This document shows positions 1-7,670 of a stretch of DNA of 51,037 bases, piece after piece. Numbering within the stretch: the stretch's first letter is position 1; every line of letters begins with the position of its first letter. This stretch comes from JAVJRN01 sp040218415 (GTDB lineage Bacteria; Bacteroidota; Bacteroidia; Cytophagales; Cyclobacteriaceae). The notes beneath the pieces were generated by a model, which was given only the letters and a program-made list of their open reading frames with translations, had not been told where the DNA came from and did not search any database. The position numbers and the translations under genes are program-made. The stretch is taken from assembly GCA_040218415.1 (NCBI GenBank), contig JAVJRN010000043.1, positions 1 to 51,037 of the forward strand. Reading direction: 5' to 3'.

Positions 1-45
1 AACAACCGGATAACAACACCACTGGTTGTTATCCGCCTTATAGTT
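1..45 (-). other. Putative attachment-site hairpin beside the recombinase
   Basis: A perfect 11-bp inverted repeat (7-17 with 25-35, loop 18-24) lies just beyond the recombinase stop codon. On the minus strand it is followed by GGTTGTT at the window edge. The same arrangement (integrase 3' end, TATAAG-like spacer, hairpin, GTTGT box) recurs at 29.84, 34.83 and 45.08 kb with different stem sequences. I infer an attI-like recombination site. A transcription terminator is less likely because no U-tract follows. Confidence 0.5.
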
Positions 46-654
46 TTAGGTTAAATCTAATGGATTTTGAATCCTGGACAAACCAGTTACGGCTATATGT
101 GTATAAACTTCCGTGGTGCGACTAGAACTGTGACCTAATAATGTTTGTATAGATCTCAAATCAGTACCTGCTTCCAATAGATGGGTAGCAAATGAATGTC
201 TCAGCATATGAGGCGTTACTTTTTGCGTGATTTTAGCTTTCTTAGCTGCTCTATCTATGATTTTGGCAACACTTGTTGCACTATACTGTCCGCCTTCCTG
301 ACCCTCAAAAAGGTATTCTTTAGGTCGCCAAGCACGATAATAATTCCTGAGATCTTCTAGCAGCCGCTTACTTAGTATAGATATCCTATCCTTTTTTCCT
401 TTGCCTTGAGTGACGCGTATAGTCATGCGCTCACTATCTATATCACTTATTTTCAGATTAAGCAACTCTGCTCTTCTCAGACCACTGGAATAAAGCAGTG
501 CTACGATGCACCTATGCTTGATATTGGGGCAGACGTCAATCATTTTAATCACGCTTTCCTTGCTAATGACTTTCGGCAGAGATTCCTTTTTAAATGGCCT
601 TTCCACACTGTAAAACCGATTAGGCATTCCCAGCACAACCTCATAATAAAATTT

Positions 655-801
655 TACCCCGTTGGATCGAAATAGTTCCTCAATTCTCATTTTTAGATCA
701 TTATTAGATCCTGTCTAATAACTCCAAACCTTTTCTGATAGCAGGACATAAAAAAAATAATATCCATTTTTCATCTCAAATTATTTTGATCCTACGGGGT
801 G
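655..801. mobile_element. MITE-like deletion derivative of the GIY-YIG element
   Basis: A 147-bp insert inside the recombinase gene. Its ends are inverted and nearly identical: ACCCCGTTGGATC on the left and GATCCTACGGGGT on the right. About 70 bp at the right end aligns with the 5' end of the GIY-YIG element at 1249-1542, sharing CCTTTTCTGATA, ACATA and the terminal CCTACGGGG. The rest of the nuclease gene is missing. Non-autonomous status is an inference. No target-site duplication is visible. Boundaries are uncertain by 1-3 bases because of an A/T run. Confidence 0.75.
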
Positions 802-1246
802 AATGGCATTGATCGCCTGATTGATGTATGCATCGGATTTTTTCTCTATTACAAGACTTTGAAGATAACTACTTATCTCGCGCTCGCCCAGTTCCATTAG
901 GTTTTGGACATGCTTGTAATGGTTCATAAACCTTTCAAACATCGCTATATAAACCCGTGCGGTATTTAAGCTGTATTTGCGGATTTCCAGCTTCTGATAA
1001 AAAGCTTCCGGGCAATATTTCCAGTTAGGCTTTGGTTTTCTTTTTCTAAAATCATCTACGGACAAAACTTCGTTTCCGTTATGGATTGGCCTATTAGTGA
1101 AGAAATATTGGCAATTGACCCAAGCCACTCCTTTGAATTTCTCAAAAATATCATGAAGACTCTTTGGTGTGTTTTCAACCAATACAACGCCATACTTTTC
1201 GCTCCAGCGTGGATTTTCAAGTGTTTTGATGAGTGCTTGCACCACT

Positions 1247-1510
1247 TTACCCCGTTGGATTAAGGCCATTTGATAAGCGGTTTCTTAAATATATTTTTCC
1301 ATTTCCCGACTTTAAATACTTTTCTCTTCGAGTGGCATCTTGTTGATGGCAACAACCCTCAAAATAGATGAGCTTAAGCGGTCTTCTTAGTTTTGTTGAT
1401 TTGACTTCTCCGCTTTCATGTTGCTTTATTCTGTTTCTCAAATCAGCAGTATACCCGGTGTAGAACAATCCATCCTTTTCTGATAAAAGCACATAGACAT
1501 AGTAGTACAT
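1247..1510 (-). CDS. Small GIY-YIG nuclease of a mobile element
   Basis: An 87-aa single-domain GIY-YIG endonuclease. The signature appears as YVYVL at residues 4-8 and FYTGYT at 16-21. The catalytic arginine is in LRNRIKQH and the catalytic glutamate in RREKYLKSG. It resembles UPF0213/YhbQ-type proteins, which occur in many copies in Bacteroidota genomes. The gene fills almost the whole 294-bp element. Its stop codon TAA is completed by the AAA of the target site, so the coding region depends on where the element landed. It probably acts in mobility by nicking DNA, an inference from family and context. Confidence 0.85.
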   Translation of the reverse strand: MYYYVYVLLSEKDGLFYTGYTADLRNRIKQHESGEVKSTKLRRPLKLIYFEGCCHQQDATRREKYLKSGNGKIYLRNRLSNGLNPTG

Positions 1511-1542
1511 ATTTCTTATTATTTCAAAATCCTACGGGGAGA
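1249..1542. mobile_element. GIY-YIG mobile element inserted in the recombinase gene
   Basis: A 294-bp element with inverted ends ACCCCGTTGGAT and ATCCTACGGGGA, containing only the GIY-YIG gene. It separates codon 30 (GAT) from codon 31 (AAA) of the recombinase and its length is a multiple of three. Like the related insert at 655-801, it lies between AT and AAA. No target-site duplication is visible. No transposase is present, so mobility would rest on the GIY-YIG nuclease or on a helper in trans. Confidence 0.8.
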
Positions 1543-1672
1543 ATCAGGGTAAAACTTGATCCCAATCAAGCGCCTATCATCGATGACTATGTGCTTCAAT
1601 GTGATTTGTCTTTCTCTCAGATTGGGTTTCATCTGGTAAACAACGCGAAAAATAAAAATAGAGCTTTATTAT

Positions 1673-1722
1673 TATACGTATAGTTACGTATATTAATACG
1701 TATAATATCAGCTAAACGTATA
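1673..1722. promoter_or_regulatory. Four ACGTATA repeats in a divergent promoter region
   Basis: ACGTATA begins at 1676, 1686, 1698 and 1716. The first copy is inside the palindrome TATACGTATA. The cluster fills the gap between the recombinase start (1632, minus) and the zinc-finger gene start (1728, plus). It is a plausible operator for a regulator controlling one or both genes. The regulator is unknown; the adjacent zinc-finger protein is one candidate. Confidence 0.5.
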
Positions 1723-1727
1723 ATAAG

Positions 1728-2135
1728 ATGGATAATGGCACCTGTAAAACCTGTGAAAAGCAGTTGACCGGAAGAATAGATAAGAAGTTTTGCAGCACGG
1801 AATGCCGCGCCCAGTTTCACAATAGGCATAAACGGAAAAATGAAAGGGTCATCGCTGCGGTAAATCGTCAAATCAGGAAAAACCGAACCATTCTAAAAGT
1901 ACTATGCCCTGATGGGAAGGCAACAGTCAGGAGAAGCGTGCTCGAAAACCAAGGTTTCTCTTTTCAGTATTTTTCCTCTATTTATAAAGAAGGCTCATTG
2001 ACCTACTACTTCTCCCATGAATTTGGGTTTACTCCTATAGTCCGGCCATCACGAACAGATAATCAACCCGTCCAAAAGGTCATCATCATCCAATATCAAG
2101 AGCATATGAAGGGAAAGTTTGATCCTTGGAAATAA
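1728..2135 (+). CDS. Small zinc-finger protein, DUF2116-like
   Basis: A 135-aa protein. Its N terminus carries paired cysteines (CKTC at residues 6-9, CSTEC at 22-26) followed by a basic stretch (HNRHKRKNER), a metal-binding zinc-ribbon arrangement. The remainder is a basic region, then an unrecognised C-terminal domain with no membrane segment. The ATG follows the ACGTATA repeats directly, with no clear ribosome-binding site. The role is unknown; nucleic-acid binding is suggested by charge and the zinc finger. The gene is divergent from the recombinase and may belong to the same mobile region. Confidence 0.75.
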   Translation: MDNGTCKTCEKQLTGRIDKKFCSTECRAQFHNRHKRKNERVIAAVNRQIRKNRTILKVLCPDGKATVRRSVLENQGFSFQYFSSIYKEGSLTYYFSHEFGFTPIVRPSRTDNQPVQKVIIIQYQEHMKGKFDPWK

Positions 2136-2283
2136 ACCCAATATTATTAAGTCGTAGAAGTACTATGGCTAGTAACCTAAGTTCAACTGTTCAGCATTCG
2201 TACTAGAGTCAATGCGATTATTTTTTAAGGTTGAAGAAATTAGAAAGTTGAAGCAGACTGCTAGGAAGGTGAGATTGCTTCAA

Positions 2284-2355
2284 TAAAAACCTCATTTTAA
2301 TCGGTTCTTATTTCGCAAAGACGATTTTAACGCTGATTTCACCGCTTTATCAATC
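2284..2355. repeat. 72-bp inverted repeat, left copy
   Basis: Positions 2284-2340 match the reverse complement of 50839-50895 at 55 of 57 bases. The match continues more weakly (11 of 15) to 2355 and 50824. The two copies face each other across about 48.5 kb. There is no open frame of note. It could be a dispersed intergenic repeat or a relic of a mobile element. Confidence 0.7.
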
Positions 2356-2449
2356 AACCTCGGCTTACTCATATGTCCTATTTGGAGTTGTTCATACTCT
2401 TCATTCAGTTAATGAGGGGTGGGGTGTTCCTGATGGCGCTTGGGTTTTG

Positions 2450-2545
2450 GCTACAGGGCTGCTGCGTCAGGGACAGCAGCGGCATCCTTTTTCCTTTTTT
2501 GGAAGGAAAAAGATATAGCGAATGGCCCGCCCGGACGCCCAAAAA
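2450..2545. other. Structured GC-rich intergenic element upstream of prfA
   Basis: Two perfect hairpins lie close together: a 7-bp stem GCTGCTG/CAGCAGC (2458-2464 with 2474-2480) and a 10-bp stem (2487-2496 with 2503-2512, 6-nt loop). A GC-rich tail with GGCCCGCCCGGACGCCC (from about 2524) follows. The block stands out from the AT-rich surroundings. The minus strand could use the second hairpin as a terminator. I recall similar blocks in other Bacteroidota genomes but cannot name the family. Otherwise the 506-bp gap 2136-2641 holds only the repeat at 2284 and the prfA promoter. Confidence 0.45.
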
Positions 2546-2587
2546 AATGGTATTAACAAGGAATGACTTTATTGTCAATTGGAATCG

Positions 2588-2621
2588 TTGTAACAACTCT
2601 CCTTAATCCTTCGTATTTTTG
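2588..2621 (+). promoter_or_regulatory. Candidate Bacteroidota promoter of prfA
   Basis: TATTTTTG at 2614-2621 fits the Bacteroidota -7 box TAnnTTTG. A TTG lies at 2588-2590, about 23 nt upstream, slightly longer than the usual 19-20. The start codon of prfA is 20 nt downstream. Confidence 0.4.
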
Positions 2622-2641
2622 CCGCTTCAAACCGCAAGTGA

Positions 2642-3715
2642 ATGATAGATAAACTCGAGGCGATAAAGCATAGGTTCGAAGATGTGAGTCGGCTGATAGT
2701 ACAGCCAGACGCCATGTCTGACATGAAAAGATATACCCAGCTCAATAAAGAATATAAAGACCTGCAAAAGGTTGTGGATAAATATGACGCTTATTCACAG
2801 GTGTTGTCGAATAAGGCCAGTGCGAAAGAGGTATTGGAAACGGAGAAGGATCCAGAGTTTCGCGAAATGGCGAAGGCCGAGTTGGATGAGCTACAACCAC
2901 AGATAGAAAAGTTGGAAGAGGAGTTGAAGGTGCTATTGATCCCCAAAGATCCTAATGACAGCAAGGATGTGATTTTGGAGATAAGGGCAGGAACTGGTGG
3001 AGATGAAGCGGCGCTTTTCGCAGGCGATCTTTTTGATATGTACAAAAGCTACTGCGATGCGCAGGGATGGACTTTTTCGATTGTGAGCTTAAATGAAGGT
3101 ACGTCGGGCGGATTTAAAGAAATAGTGGCGAATATTTCAGGGGAAGATGTGTTTGGTCAGCTCAAGTTTGAATCGGGTGTACATCGGGTACAGCGTGTAC
3201 CTTCCACCGAGTCACAAGGGCGCGTGCATACCTCGGCAGCTACGGTGGCTGTGCTACCCGAAGCGGAAGAGGTAGACGTGGAGCTGAATATGGGCGACAT
3301 CAGAAAAGATACTTTTCGGGCTTCAGGTGCTGGTGGACAGCACATTAACAAAACGGAATCGGCGGTGCGACTGACTCATGCGCCTTCTGGTTTGGTAGTG
3401 GAGTGTCAGGATGGCCGCTCGCAGCATGCCAACTATGACAAAGCTTTGAAGGTATTGCGCTCTCGTCTGTATGAGATAGAGTTGAAAAAGCACAATGACG
3501 AGATCAGTAGTCAGCGTAAATCTTTGGTAGGCTCGGGAGACCGATCAGATAAAATAAGAACATACAATTTTCCACAGGGAAGGGTCACCGATCACAGGAT
3601 TGGTTATACGGTGTACAACTTGCCTACCGTGATGGGCGGGGCAATTGGTGATTTTATAGAAGAACTACGTATTGCAGAAAATGCCCATAAAATGCAGGAT
3701 GGTAGCCAAGAATAA
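2642..3715 (+). CDS. prfA: Peptide chain release factor 1
   Basis: A cytoplasmic class-I release factor that recognises UAA and UAG in the ribosomal A site and triggers peptidyl-tRNA hydrolysis. It is 357 aa, full length for the family. The universal GGQ motif is at residues 231-233 (GAGGQHINKTES). The stop-codon-reading tripeptide PxT appears as PST at 187-189 in QRVPSTESQGR, which separates RF1 from RF2 (SPF). The N-terminal helical domain and the C-terminal SSQRK region are present. The ATG at 2642 is the only sensible start. The stop codon nearly abuts the downstream lipoprotein gene. Confidence 0.97.
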   Translation: MIDKLEAIKHRFEDVSRLIVQPDAMSDMKRYTQLNKEYKDLQKVVDKYDAYSQVLSNKASAKEVLETEKDPEFREMAKAELDELQPQIEKLEEELKVLLIPKDPNDSKDVILEIRAGTGGDEAALFAGDLFDMYKSYCDAQGWTFSIVSLNEGTSGGFKEIVANISGEDVFGQLKFESGVHRVQRVPSTESQGRVHTSAATVAVLPEAEEVDVELNMGDIRKDTFRASGAGGQHINKTESAVRLTHAPSGLVVECQDGRSQHANYDKALKVLRSRLYEIELKKHNDEISSQRKSLVGSGDRSDKIRTYNFPQGRVTDHRIGYTVYNLPTVMGGAIGDFIEELRIAENAHKMQDGSQE

Positions 3716-3745
3716 TTGCGCTTGGTGAGCGTTATCAACACATTC

Positions 3746-5116
3746 ATGAGAAAACTTCTTCCTTTACTATTAGTGTTATCCTTTGTCGTCGCTTGTTCGC
3801 TAGAGGAAGAGGAAATATCTACTGCTGGTAATCTGGGACTTATCTTCTCTGAAGACACAGTACTTTTTGATACGATATTATCGGCCAGAACGAGTATTAC
3901 CAAACGATTTAGAATTACCAATCCCAACAAAAACGCCATTGAGTTTAGCAGTATCCGGCTGGGCAAAGGTGCCCAAAGCAGTTACTCACTCGTCATCAAC
4001 GGCAAGCAGCAAAATGACTTGGAGGGTGAAGTGCTTTTTGGTGGAGACAGCCTATTGGTGCTTGTGGAAGTAGACATTGATCCTATGGATGAGCTGATGC
4101 CTTACATTGTGAAAGATTCTATCATCGTGGATTGGAATGGAAACAGTGCCGATGTGAAGCTGGTAGCGTGGGGCCAAGATGCCAACTACCTTAACCAAGC
4201 ATTGATCAAAACAGCTACTTGGAACGCTGGAAAACCGTATGTGATTCGTGATTTCGCTTTAGTGGATACTTTAGAGACTTTGACGGTATCGGCGGGAACG
4301 AGAATTTTATTGGACAATGATGCGTCTCTTTTTGTGGCGGGCACTTTGATTATAGAAGGTGATACGGCCAATCCGGTCGTGATCAGGAACACAAGGTTTG
4401 ATGCCAACTATCTCCAAGCGCCTGGCCAATGGGGCGCCCTATTTTTTCTTGAAGGAAGCAAAAACAACACAATCAATCACGCCATTATTGAAAATGGAAG
4501 TATCGGCTTGAGAGTAGGCTCGCCCGATGAGGACGATGACTATGACTTGGTGGTCAGCAATACAACGATTCGTCACATGCTATCTGCGGGAATTTTGGCT
4601 TTTACATCGGATATCGATGCGTACAATATAGAGGTGTATAACTGTGGAACGTATTTGGTGGGGAACTTTGCGGGGGGCAACTATCGCTACCGGCATAGCA
4701 CGTTGACGAATCAGCCGAGCTTTTTCGTTAATGATGATCCCATGGTACAGTTTAGCGACAATGTGCAGTTAGGTGATGACGAGTTTATTGTTGGAGATCT
4801 GACCGTAATTTTGGAAAACAATATTATCTGGGGAAACAACGACTTTCAGTTGCTCTCAAGTGATGCTGGTGGTGGGGTTGTTGAATTTACCGTGACGAAT
4901 AACATCATTCGTAGTAATGAGGAAATAGCTGAAAACTTCACCTCCTTAGAGCGAAATTTTCCAGGGTTTTTTGATCCATTTGCCTTTGATTATCGGCTCG
5001 ACTCTTTGTCTTTTGCGATAGATAAAGCCACAACTAGTGAAATTGTAACAGACATTAACGGTTTGGAAAGAGATGATCTGCCTGATATTGGGGCACATGA
5101 ATACATTCAAAAATGA
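3746..5116 (+). CDS. Surface lipoprotein with beta-helix repeats
   Basis: A 456-aa protein starting at the ATG of MRKLLPLLLVLS; a longer frame from a TTG at 3716 would add ten residues before the signal and is unlikely. The lipobox ends VVAC with Cys17, so the product should be lipid-anchored. The middle contains repeated short strands of the kind seen in right-handed beta-helices (roughly residues 190-430), with runs such as IRNTRF, IENGSIGL and VSNTTIRH, and it ends GLERDDLPDIGAHEY. That ending is common in Bacteroidota parallel-beta-helix proteins. The substrate is unknown. It overlaps the next gene by 4 nt. Confidence 0.8.
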   Translation: MRKLLPLLLVLSFVVACSLEEEEISTAGNLGLIFSEDTVLFDTILSARTSITKRFRITNPNKNAIEFSSIRLGKGAQSSYSLVINGKQQNDLEGEVLFGGDSLLVLVEVDIDPMDELMPYIVKDSIIVDWNGNSADVKLVAWGQDANYLNQALIKTATWNAGKPYVIRDFALVDTLETLTVSAGTRILLDNDASLFVAGTLIIEGDTANPVVIRNTRFDANYLQAPGQWGALFFLEGSKNNTINHAIIENGSIGLRVGSPDEDDDYDLVVSNTTIRHMLSAGILAFTSDIDAYNIEVYNCGTYLVGNFAGGNYRYRHSTLTNQPSFFVNDDPMVQFSDNVQLGDDEFIVGDLTVILENNIIWGNNDFQLLSSDAGGGVVEFTVTNNIIRSNEEIAENFTSLERNFPGFFDPFAFDYRLDSLSFAIDKATTSEIVTDINGLERDDLPDIGAHEYIQK

Positions 5117-5553
5117 AGGTTTTACAAAGAGAAATAACACTTCGCGCTTATCCGAGAGGTTTTCACCTGATCACCGATCAAATACTTCGCGCCGTTCCTG
5201 AAATCAAAGATATTAATGCGGGCGTCTTGCAGGTTTTTATCCAACATACTTCCGCTTCTTTGACGATCAATGAAAATGCTGACCCCACCGTACGTCAGGA
5301 TTTTGAGTCTCATTTCAATGAAATGGTACCAGAAGATGCTACCTATTACTTGCATACGTATGAAGGACCAGATGATATGCCAGCGCATATCAAAGCCTCG
5401 TTGTTGGGTGCTTCTGTTTCCTTACCCATTAGCAATGGCCGCCCAAATCTTGGTACTTGGCAGGGAGTCTACTTGTGCGAGCACAGAAATCGTGCTTCTG
5501 GCAGGAGTTTGGTGATTACGCTGATGGGTGAGTGTTTGATTTTATTTCGTTAG
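5113..5553 (+). CDS. YjbQ family protein (UPF0047)
   Basis: 146 aa, the full length of the family. Hallmarks are QHTSASLTINENADPTVRQD at about residues 39-58, the central SLLGASVSLPI and the closing GTWQGVYLCEHRN. E. coli YjbQ has weak thiamine-phosphate synthase activity and the family is metal-binding; the physiological role is not settled. The ATG overlaps the stop of the lipoprotein gene (ATGA), implying translational coupling, although the two products have no obvious functional link. Confidence 0.92.
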   Translation: MKVLQREITLRAYPRGFHLITDQILRAVPEIKDINAGVLQVFIQHTSASLTINENADPTVRQDFESHFNEMVPEDATYYLHTYEGPDDMPAHIKASLLGASVSLPISNGRPNLGTWQGVYLCEHRNRASGRSLVITLMGECLILFR

Positions 5554-5580
5554 ATTCCAACCCACTCTGATCTAAATATT

Positions 5581-6063
5581 TTGAAAGAACTATTTAAATA
5601 CCTCCGAATCAGCAGAATTTTTGAATTTCCAGGCTCATCAGATGAACTAATGGAACGGGTGGAATTTTTATCAAATAACCACAAACGCTTCAGAACAACA
5701 GAACTTGGTGACAAAAACTACAAGATATCGGCAAAATTCTCTCTCGGCACCCTGTATATGTCTGGTGGACTTGGAGTTCCTATAAACGTACTTATGAATA
5801 TTAAAACAGATGAATCAGCAAACCCGACGATCCATGTAACATCTAAAGTAAGAGTCGAACAATACATTTTCATCGCATTGTTTAGTTTCATTTTTACAAT
5901 CACATTATTGAGCAATGAACCATGGTATCTTCCCCTATTTATCATTGGGCTCTTTTTCGTTTTTCATTTCTGGTTTCATCTCGTTTATCGTGTCCAGGAG
6001 AACGAACTAATAAATAAGCTGAAGGGACAACTCAAACTTCAGGAAAGAAAAGTCAGAATTTAA
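5581..6063 (+). CDS. Unknown protein with two membrane segments
   Basis: 160 aa from a TTG codon 27 nt after yjbQ; no in-frame ATG sits nearby upstream. The N-terminal 90 residues are soluble. Two hydrophobic helices follow at about 97-113 and 118-134, then a charged tail (LKGQLKLQERKVRI). I do not recognise the family. It probably sits in the inner membrane with both ends in the cytoplasm. Confidence 0.6.
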   Translation: MKELFKYLRISRIFEFPGSSDELMERVEFLSNNHKRFRTTELGDKNYKISAKFSLGTLYMSGGLGVPINVLMNIKTDESANPTIHVTSKVRVEQYIFIALFSFIFTITLLSNEPWYLPLFIIGLFFVFHFWFHLVYRVQENELINKLKGQLKLQERKVRI

Positions 6064-6140
6064 CAGTCGCCATCGCCATTACCTCTGAGCTTTTAAAATT
6101 ATGCCCTATATGATAACCGATAAGGTTGCAATTACCTAAA

Positions 6141-6170
6141 TTGTCGAAAAATCGATTTTAGTTATACTTT
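6141..6170 (+). promoter_or_regulatory. Candidate promoter for the gene at 6181
   Basis: TTG at 6141, a 19-nt spacer, then TATACTTT at 6163-6170, close to the Bacteroidota consensus TTG-N19-TAnnTTTG. It lies only 10 nt before the start codon, so a nearly leaderless transcript would result. Confidence 0.4.
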
Positions 6171-6180
6171 CTCGCGAATA

Positions 6181-7650
6181 ATGAACGATCTAACCTTCTC
6201 CAAAATCATCTTTCTATTTCTATATTTCTGCGCAATACAACATGTTAGTGGACAGAGAGTAGTCTTTCAAAAAGAAATTTCCGTTGGTTCAAAGAATGTC
6301 ATGAACTTTGATGGTCAGCCGGAGTATTACTTATTAAAAGAGTCAACTTCTTCAGACTTTGTTCTCTACGTATCAGAGCGACTGTCCTCCGCCATTGTTC
6401 GGATAGATACGAGCTTAGGTAGCTACAATTCCTTCGTACTAGACAATACAGGTCAAGACGCCTCAAAAAGCGGTTTAATAACCTATAATCAGCATAAAAT
6501 CAGAAAATTGGCCAGAAAAAGCCTTGCGAATATGGCTTATGGGAGATCGTTTGTTTTTGAAGAAATCGACACTGAAATGGGCTTGAGGGCACAGAATAAT
6601 CAAGCGGTAAAAATCCCAAGTAACGAATACATTTTAAGCTACTTTTATAGAGACAATAAGTATTTTATACTGACTTTATCCAAGCGGAGCAATGTTTTCA
6701 ATATTTATGAAGTCTCCTTTAATGCTCATTCCAAATCATCAATAGACCTGTCTTCGGCGGATATTCGCCCATTCAAATATATTGGCGATTTACTGAAAGA
6801 TGAGGGTTTTGAAGCAAGCTATATTGACCGAAGAGTACCGAAATCGATTGGATATACTTACCATGAAATCAAATACTTCCTTGATGATGATATCCTCACT
6901 GTCACTTTTGATAATCAACAATATGAAACCATCCTTTTTGAACTTGACCTGATTAATCTGTCAGGGACAGCAACAAAAATTAAAAAGGATTACGTCTCAT
7001 GTGGAGAATTAAAATCAAATTCTTATTTGTTCGAAGGGCATCTTTATTCGCTTCGAGGTTGTGAAAAGAATGTCGTGTTTTCCATAAAAGACATTCAAAA
7101 TGACTCTTTGATTTATAAAGAGATATTGTACAATGATCAGCCTTTGCCAAAAGGATATTCAGACCTTTTTTCTGAGGGGTTTTTCAACATGTTTGGTTTT
7201 AGGGAAGATGAAAGCGGGGTTAGTGATTTAAAAGAGATAAACAAATTTTTTTATCGCCAAATCATGCTTTCCGGTTCCGCATTGGCTTTAAGCGTATATA
7301 GAAATGACGAAAACATTCAGGTAGACTTTGGGCTTTGCCGACTTTCTCCACCAGTGGTGACAGGTGGGCTAGATACAGAAGTATTGGTGGAAGATTATAT
7401 TTCCTATTTTAAAACAACTTTTGATCATGATTTCAATTTAATTAATCCCTCAAGTGATACTACTTCCGTTTTGAAAATGAAGCAAGACATTGAAAACAGA
7501 TATAAACCCTCGCACAAATTGTTGCATTTAACAAGCTTATTTTCTGATTATGATAAAAGAATAAACCCGAGCTATTTACTCCATAACGGAGATTACTATG
7601 TCGGCTTCTTCAACAAGAAAACCAAAGAATATACCATCATACAGTATTGA
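6181..7650 (+). CDS. Secreted protein of unknown function
   Basis: 489 aa with an N-terminal signal sequence (FSKIIFLFLYFCAIQ) and a likely signal-peptidase cut after VSG. The rest is rich in beta-type strands and aromatic residues, without transmembrane segments and with few cysteines. No family was recognised. It stands alone between the two-helix membrane protein and the convergent yitT-like gene, with its own candidate promoter. Confidence 0.7.
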   Translation: MNDLTFSKIIFLFLYFCAIQHVSGQRVVFQKEISVGSKNVMNFDGQPEYYLLKESTSSDFVLYVSERLSSAIVRIDTSLGSYNSFVLDNTGQDASKSGLITYNQHKIRKLARKSLANMAYGRSFVFEEIDTEMGLRAQNNQAVKIPSNEYILSYFYRDNKYFILTLSKRSNVFNIYEVSFNAHSKSSIDLSSADIRPFKYIGDLLKDEGFEASYIDRRVPKSIGYTYHEIKYFLDDDILTVTFDNQQYETILFELDLINLSGTATKIKKDYVSCGELKSNSYLFEGHLYSLRGCEKNVVFSIKDIQNDSLIYKEILYNDQPLPKGYSDLFSEGFFNMFGFREDESGVSDLKEINKFFYRQIMLSGSALALSVYRNDENIQVDFGLCRLSPPVVTGGLDTEVLVEDYISYFKTTFDHDFNLINPSSDTTSVLKMKQDIENRYKPSHKLLHLTSLFSDYDKRINPSYLLHNGDYYVGFFNKKTKEYTIIQY

Positions 7651-7670
7651 TCTGAAATACGGTTCAAGCG

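Larger units (their letters stand above)
46..1632 (-). pseudogene. Tyrosine recombinase (XerC/D-like), interrupted by two insertions
   Basis: A site-specific tyrosine recombinase broken into three pieces. The N-terminal 30 codons begin at the ATG at 1630-1632 (MKPNLRERQITLKH). The SAM-like core-binding domain lies in 802-1248 and the catalytic domain in 46-654. Removing 1249-1542 and 655-801 joins KFYPD to KVVQAL and NAI to KFYYE in frame, giving 381 aa, a normal length for this Bacteroidota family. In restored numbering the visible catalytic residues are R239 (GLRR), a K near 264, H328 and R331 (HMLRH), H354 (LLGHS) and Y363 (VYTH). The segment between the first catalytic arginine and HMLRH is short and lacks the extra helix region of integron IntI. 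As it stands the gene is probably inactive unless the inserts can excise. It faces out of the window, towards the hairpin at 1-45. Confidence 0.85.

Noticed and set aside
46..1632. Canonical integron integrase intI
   Set aside because: The IntI-specific additional segment before the HxxR motif is missing.
2373..2606. 77-codon plus-strand frame and a 63-codon minus-strand frame over the GC-rich element before prfA
   Set aside because: Low-complexity translation, overlaps strong hairpins and the prfA promoter, no recognisable domain.
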